A stretch of 17,774 bases of DNA from Zoogloeaceae bacterium (GTDB lineage: Bacteria > Pseudomonadota > Gammaproteobacteria > Burkholderiales > Rhodocyclaceae), in NCBI GenBank assembly GCA_031290955.1, contig JAISLJ010000064.1, positions 1 to 17,774 of the forward strand. The letters are read 5' to 3'. Every line of letters begins with the position of its first letter. Position 1 is the stretch's first letter. A program made the translations under genes and the position numbers. The notes under the pieces were generated by a model. That model was not told where the DNA came from and did no database searches. It saw only the letters and a program-made list of their open reading frames with translations. Below are positions 14,540 through 17,774 of this stretch, in pieces.

Positions 14540-14699
14540 GAACTACTGCTTCTTTTTCTCTGTTGCTGAGGTTGAGGTGCCATTCGTTCAGCGGTTCTCG
14601 CCGCCAAGACGAATGTGTACATTTTCCCCCAACTGTGCGCGGAATCCAATCACTTGTCTGTATCAAGCGGATAGGCGCTGCCTATGGCAGCCAGCATGT

Positions 14700-15611
14700 T
14701 TATTGCGGAGTGGTTTCCATTTGTCGCAGCGCGAGGCTAACGGAAAGCTGTGCGCCCAGCCAGCCCAGCGCCGCGCCAACAGCGGGCAGGAGCAGGAAAC
14801 GGGCAAGGGAAGGGCCTTTCAGGACGAAATGGCTGCCATAGAGGGCGGAGAGGCGCGCCGCAGATTCTTCCAGCAGCGAGACGCCCGCCATGAGCAGAAT
14901 GCCGGCCATAAGGCCGCCCAATCCGCCTTGCAGGATGCCAGAATAGCAGAAAGGCCGCCGGATGAAGGCATCCGTGGCTCCGATGAAGCGCGCCACCTCG
15001 ATCTCGTCGGCCTGCGCCAGCACTTGCAGGCGGATGGTATTGAAGGTCACGGCAATGAGACCGGCGGCAAAGACGAGCGCGAGCAGATCGACGATACGGC
15101 GACCCAGAGCGAGGAAGGCATGGAAACGCTCGATCCAGGCGGAATCAAGCTGCGCGTGGGCGACGCCCGGCAATTGCGCGAGATCCGCGCGCATGCGCTC
15201 CAGGTCTTCCGGCGTGGCCTGCGCCGGTTCGATGATGAAGGCGTCGGGCAGGGGATTGTGCGGCAGGCTTGCGAAGATTTCCGCCATGCCGTCGCTGCTC
15301 TGCATCTGTTCCAGCGCCTCTTGCCGGGAGACAAAGCGCCACTGTCCGGGCAGGCGTTCCGCAAGGCGCTTCCGGGTTTCCCGCGTGACGTCGGCGGGCG
15401 CTTCGATGTCCATGAACAGGCTCAGTTGCTGGCCCTGGTGGGCATTCTTCCCCAGAGACTGGACATTTTCGAGGAACAGGTCGCCCGCTGCGGGCAGGGT
15501 CATGGCGACGCCGATCACGAGGAGCGACAGGAGGGTGTTGAGCGGCGCGCGCCAGAGCCGGACAAGCGCCCGGGAAAAGGCGACGCGGTGTTGTCGCAGC
15601 CATGTTTTCAT
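14700..15611 (-). CDS. ftsX: Cell-division ABC complex membrane subunit FtsX
   Basis: A 303-residue inner-membrane protein that pairs with FtsE at the division septum and controls peptidoglycan hydrolase activation. It has an amphipathic N-terminal stretch (KTWLRQHRVAFSRALVRLWR), a first membrane helix at about 24-44, a periplasmic domain at about 50-170, and three further helices near 172-195, 225-247 and 270-293. That is the usual FtsX topology. The motif DEIEVARFIGATDAFIRRPF (about 207-226) is the conserved region between helices 2 and 3. The start overlaps the ftsE stop by 4 nt (ATGA), so translation is coupled. It is last in the operon, before a strong terminator. Confidence 0.94.
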   Translation of the reverse strand: MKTWLRQHRVAFSRALVRLWRAPLNTLLSLLVIGVAMTLPAAGDLFLENVQSLGKNAHQGQQLSLFMDIEAPADVTRETRKRLAERLPGQWRFVSRQEALEQMQSSDGMAEIFASLPHNPLPDAFIIEPAQATPEDLERMRADLAQLPGVAHAQLDSAWIERFHAFLALGRRIVDLLALVFAAGLIAVTFNTIRLQVLAQADEIEVARFIGATDAFIRRPFCYSGILQGGLGGLMAGILLMAGVSLLEESAARLSALYGSHFVLKGPSLARFLLLPAVGAALGWLGAQLSVSLALRQMETTPQ

Positions 15612-16261
15612 GAGGCAAGCCTGCCGTGGTCAAGGATGACGCAGCGCGTCGTGTGCTCCGGGATTTCCGGCGGCTCGTGGGTGGAAATGAGCACGGTCAC
15701 GCCGACCCGGTTGAAGGCGACAAACAGATCCAGCACCTGGCGGGCAGCCTTGAGATCCAGATTGGCTGTCGGTTCGTCCGCGAGCAGGATGGCCGGACGG
15801 TTGACGACGGCGCGGGCAATCGCCAGCCGTTGCTGCTCGCCGCCGGAGAGCGTGATGGGCCTTGCCTTCTCCCGTTCCAGGAGGCCGACCTTGTCGAGCG
15901 CCGCGCGCGCGCGGCGTTGCGCTTCCCGGAGCGGCAACCCGATGATGTCGAGCGGCAGGAGTACGTTTTCGAGCACCGAGCGGTCGAAAAGCAGTTTTTG
16001 ATCCTGGAAGACCTGCCCCAGATTCCGGCGCAGGTAGGGCAGTGCCTTCTTGCGCAGGGCAAAGAGATTCTGCCCGTTTACGACCAGGCTCCCGGAGGTG
16101 GGGCGTTCGATGGCGCCGATCAGTTTCAGGAGCGTGGTCTTGCCCGCGCCCGAATGACCGATCAGGAAGATCATCTCGCCCCGGGCGATTTCCAGGGAGA
16201 GATCCCGCAGAGCCTCGAAGCCGCCGGGATAGCGTTTGGTGAGATGGTCGCCGACGATCAT
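15608..16261 (-). CDS. ftsE: Cell-division ABC ATPase FtsE
   Basis: A 217-residue ABC ATPase of the FtsEX complex. It has Walker A GHSGAGKTT (35-43), Q-loop VFQDQKLLFDRSV, signature LSGGEQQR (138-145), Walker B ILLADEPTANLD (158-169) and the switch histidine in STHEPPEIP. The opening MIVGDHLTKRYPGG and the FDRSV pattern distinguish FtsE from LolD-type ATPases. Its length is normal for the family. The start overlaps the last codon and stop of ftsY by 4 nt, and its stop overlaps ftsX, so the three genes form one translationally coupled unit. A nonsense codon in ftsY 297 nt upstream could be polar on this gene. Confidence 0.95.
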   Translation of the reverse strand: MIVGDHLTKRYPGGFEALRDLSLEIARGEMIFLIGHSGAGKTTLLKLIGAIERPTSGSLVVNGQNLFALRKKALPYLRRNLGQVFQDQKLLFDRSVLENVLLPLDIIGLPLREAQRRARAALDKVGLLEREKARPITLSGGEQQRLAIARAVVNRPAILLADEPTANLDLKAARQVLDLFVAFNRVGVTVLISTHEPPEIPEHTTRCVILDHGRLAS

Positions 16262-17262
16262 GCGAAGATGGCATCCACGAATTCCCGCGCCACGAAAGGG
16301 CGCAGGTCGTCAATGCCCTCGCCCACGCCGATGAAGCGGATGGGCTTGGGGCATTGACGGGCGATGGCGGCAATGACGCCGCCCTTGGCGGTGCCATCCA
16401 GCTTGGTGAGCACGAGGCCCGTGACCTGGATGGCCTTGTCGAAGGCGCGCACCTGCTGGAGCGCGTTCTGGCCGATGTTGGCGTCCAGAACCAGCAACAC
16501 TTCGTGTGGGCCGCTGGCTTCGGCCTTCTGGATGACCCGGCGCACCTTGGCGATTTACTCCATGAGGTGCACTTGCGTGGGCAGGCGTCCGGCGGTATCG
16601 GCCAGCACCACGTCGATGTTGCGGGCGCGGGCGGCATTGATGGCGTCGAACACCACTGCGGCGGGATCGCCGGATTCCTGCGTGATGACATCCACGCTGT
16701 TGCGCTCGCCCCAGGTGACGAGCTGCTCACGCGCGGCGGCGCGGAAGGTATCCCCCGCCGCCAGGAGCACTCGTTTTCCTCCTGCCTGGAAATGGTGGGC
16801 GAGCTTGCCGATGGAAGTGGTCTTGCCCGCGCCATTCACTCCGGCGATCATGATGACGAAGGGTTTGTGTCCTGCCACGGCGAGCGGAGTTTCCAAGGGC
16901 GAGAGCAGTGTCACAAAGGCTTCCTTGAGCGCGGACTGGATGGCTTCCGGCGTCTCCAGCTTTTCCTTTTTTGCGCGAGCCTTCAGCGCATCCAGCAGGA
17001 ACTGTGTGGCCTCAATGCCTACGTCGGAAGTGATGAGCAGGGTTTCCAGCTCCTCCAGAAGCGCGTCATCCACCTTGCCCCGCGCAAAAATGGATTTCAG
17101 TTTTCCCCCCAACTGCGCCCGCGTCCGGGCCAGCCCGCCAAACAGTCGCTCACGCCAGGAAGGTGCGGGAGCCGCCGGAGCAGCGACGGACGATTCCACA
17201 TCCACAGGCGCGTCAGGAGATGCGGGAACGGCGGGAGACTTGGGTTTCAGGAGACGGAACAT
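16258..17262 (-). pseudogene. ftsY: Signal recognition particle receptor FtsY, interrupted by an in-frame TAA
   Basis: The SRP receptor GTPase is normally essential for inserting inner-membrane proteins. From the ATG at 17262 the frame encodes 235 residues: a variable N-terminus, an NG-domain helical bundle (about 45-125), G1 GVNGAGKTTS (141-150), DTFRAAAREQL (171-181) and DTAGRL (222-227). It then stops at TAA (16557-16555), where relatives continue HLMEE. The same frame resumes without shift for 98 codons with TKLDGTAKGG (286-295) and GVGEGIDDLRPF to the end. The full length would be 334 codons, normal for the family. GAA to TAA is a single substitution. Without TKLD the product should not bind GTP properly. 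Everything else looks conserved, so a recent mutation, a sequencing error or readthrough are all possible. Confidence 0.88.
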
Positions 17263-17291
17263 GCTGGTTTCATGCGAACGAAAGAAACAGG

Positions 17292-17320
17292 ATGATAGCC
17301 TAGCACGAACGCCAGGAAAA
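17292..17320 (-). promoter_or_regulatory. Possible ftsY promoter
   Basis: On the minus strand TATCAT (17292-17297) is a good -10. TTTTCC (17315-17320), 17 nt away, is a weak -35. The ftsY ATG follows about 29 nt downstream. No other candidate stands out in this gap. Confidence 0.35.
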
Positions 17321-17359
17321 TGGCGGATTCCGTTGCTTCCCTGCTCGGGCAAACCCGAC

Positions 17360-17487
17360 GAGAAGCGTCGCTTTCCCGGATTGCGGACATTGGTGATGGT
17401 CGAATCAAGACGGCTGATTTGCGGGAAGGAAAGCGTGGAACGACGGTGTTACCTGAGTTCCTTGCCGCCGGACGCGGAACGGATCGA
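17360..17487 (+). mobile_element. Remnant of an ISAs1-family transposase
   Basis: In one plus-strand frame, about 42 codons read RRFPGLRTLVMVESRR, then a short variable stretch, then VERRCYLSSLPPDAERI. This follows the C-terminal part of ISAs1-type (DDE) transposases, which have a WPGL, VES-R, ERRY-ISSLP-DA pattern before the HWGIEN block. The HWGIEN region is missing, the upstream catalytic part is missing, and the frame degenerates on both sides. No intact element, start codon or terminal repeats are visible, so this is a dead fragment. It lies on the strand opposite to ftsY, about 100 nt from its start. The rest of 17488-17675 shows nothing recognisable. Confidence 0.65.
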
Positions 17488-17675
17488 ACGTCGCATCTGG
17501 GCGCCCTGTTTTCCTTCCTCCGCCTTGTATCTTCCCCTTGCAGGCCGAAACGGATAGATTCCACCCGTTTGACCGGCCCGGCTGGATAGTTCGTTGCGCC
17601 CTTGGAACAGAGATGATTCCGTGAGAGAGCCAGGAGCGTCCAGCCGGTTTTTCACCTGTTACGAGCTTTTGAATC

Positions 17676-17709
17676 TGTCCGCTTTCATGATTTTCAAATT
17701 GTCCGCTTT
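17676..17709. repeat. Two direct copies of TGTCCGCTTT, 24 bp apart
   Basis: TGTCCGCTTT occurs at 17676-17685 and 17700-17709, with an AT-rich spacer (CATGATTTTCAAAT). Repeated TGTCC motifs of this kind are typical of transposase-binding sites at the ends of some insertion sequences. No transposase is present in the window, so this may be the edge of an element lying beyond it or a remnant. Confidence 0.4.
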
Positions 17710-17719
17710 TTTGTGCCGT

Positions 17720-17760
17720 ATGCCAATTGCCGGAGGGCGCAGCCCGTAGGCAATTGGCAT
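17720..17760. repeat. 12-bp perfect inverted repeat with a hairpin in its loop
   Basis: ATGCCAATTGCC (17720-17731) and GGCAATTGGCAT (17749-17760) are perfect complements, with 17 nt between. That loop contains its own GGGC-GCA-GCCC hairpin. It has the look of a dispersed palindromic repeat; there is no T-tract to support a terminator. Confidence 0.65.
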
Positions 17761-17774
17761 GCGGCGGCGGACGC

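Noticed and set aside
14461..14622. Small minus-strand frame of 53 codons with a GGGGGA before its ATG
   Set aside because: It runs through the ftsX terminator hairpin and the next promoter; composition is low complexity. It is possible but unsupported.
16555..16557. TAA reassigned to an amino acid
   Set aside because: TAA terminates yajQ and cysE at their normal family ends, so a genome-wide code change is not supported.
17247..17655. Several 68-105 codon frames upstream of ftsY
   Set aside because: None shows motifs or a ribosome binding site; one contains the transposase remnant in frame only by chance of its start.

Overview
This window looks like chromosomal DNA from a GC-rich proteobacterium, most likely a betaproteobacterium. 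The clues are an E. coli-like IscS and IscR, the ftsY-ftsE-ftsX order, a short EpsC-type serine acetyltransferase in front of iscR, and a sigma-32 type promoter at grpE. The genus cannot be read from the sequence.

Layout: (1) 2-1020, + strand: the last codons of a YajQ-family protein, then an unrecognised multispan membrane protein with internally repeated modules. (2) 1069-4734, - strand: cysE, iscR, a second group I cysteine desulfurase and iscS, forming a cysteine/Fe-S assembly block. An IscR-type operator sits on the promoter between cysE and iscR. iscX lies divergently at 4905-5099. The scaffold and chaperone genes (iscU, iscA, hscBA, fdx) are not adjacent. (3) 5183-10635, - strand: an oligopeptide-type ABC importer of two permeases and one fused double ATPase, without a binding protein. 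The second permease is extended by about 290 residues because a tandem pair of 240-bp elements, each with a 21-bp (7-codon) minisatellite beside it, has been read in frame. (4) 10636-10949: a noncoding stretch with four consecutive hairpins, all with 3-nt loops. (5) 10950-13073: a Ser/Thr kinase with a C-terminal cyclic-nucleotide-binding domain, divergent from grpE, which has a near-perfect sigma-32 promoter. dnaK does not follow. (6) 13170-14420, - strand: a membrane-anchored diguanylate cyclase with an inhibitory I-site. (7) 14507-17262, - strand: ftsY-ftsE-ftsX, closed by a clear intrinsic terminator. ftsY carries an in-frame TAA before its TKLD motif. (8) 17263-17774: no intact gene; a decayed ISAs1-type transposase fragment, a 24-bp direct repeat and a 12-bp inverted repeat.

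The most notable points are the ftsY nonsense codon (mutation, sequencing error or recoding), the repeat-built C-terminal tail of the ABC permease, the hairpin cluster in front of the ABC operon, and the kinase/cNMP-sensor protein paired with a heat-shock grpE. I found no CRISPR array, rRNA, tRNA or intact transposase. I saw no clear new defence or biosynthetic system.
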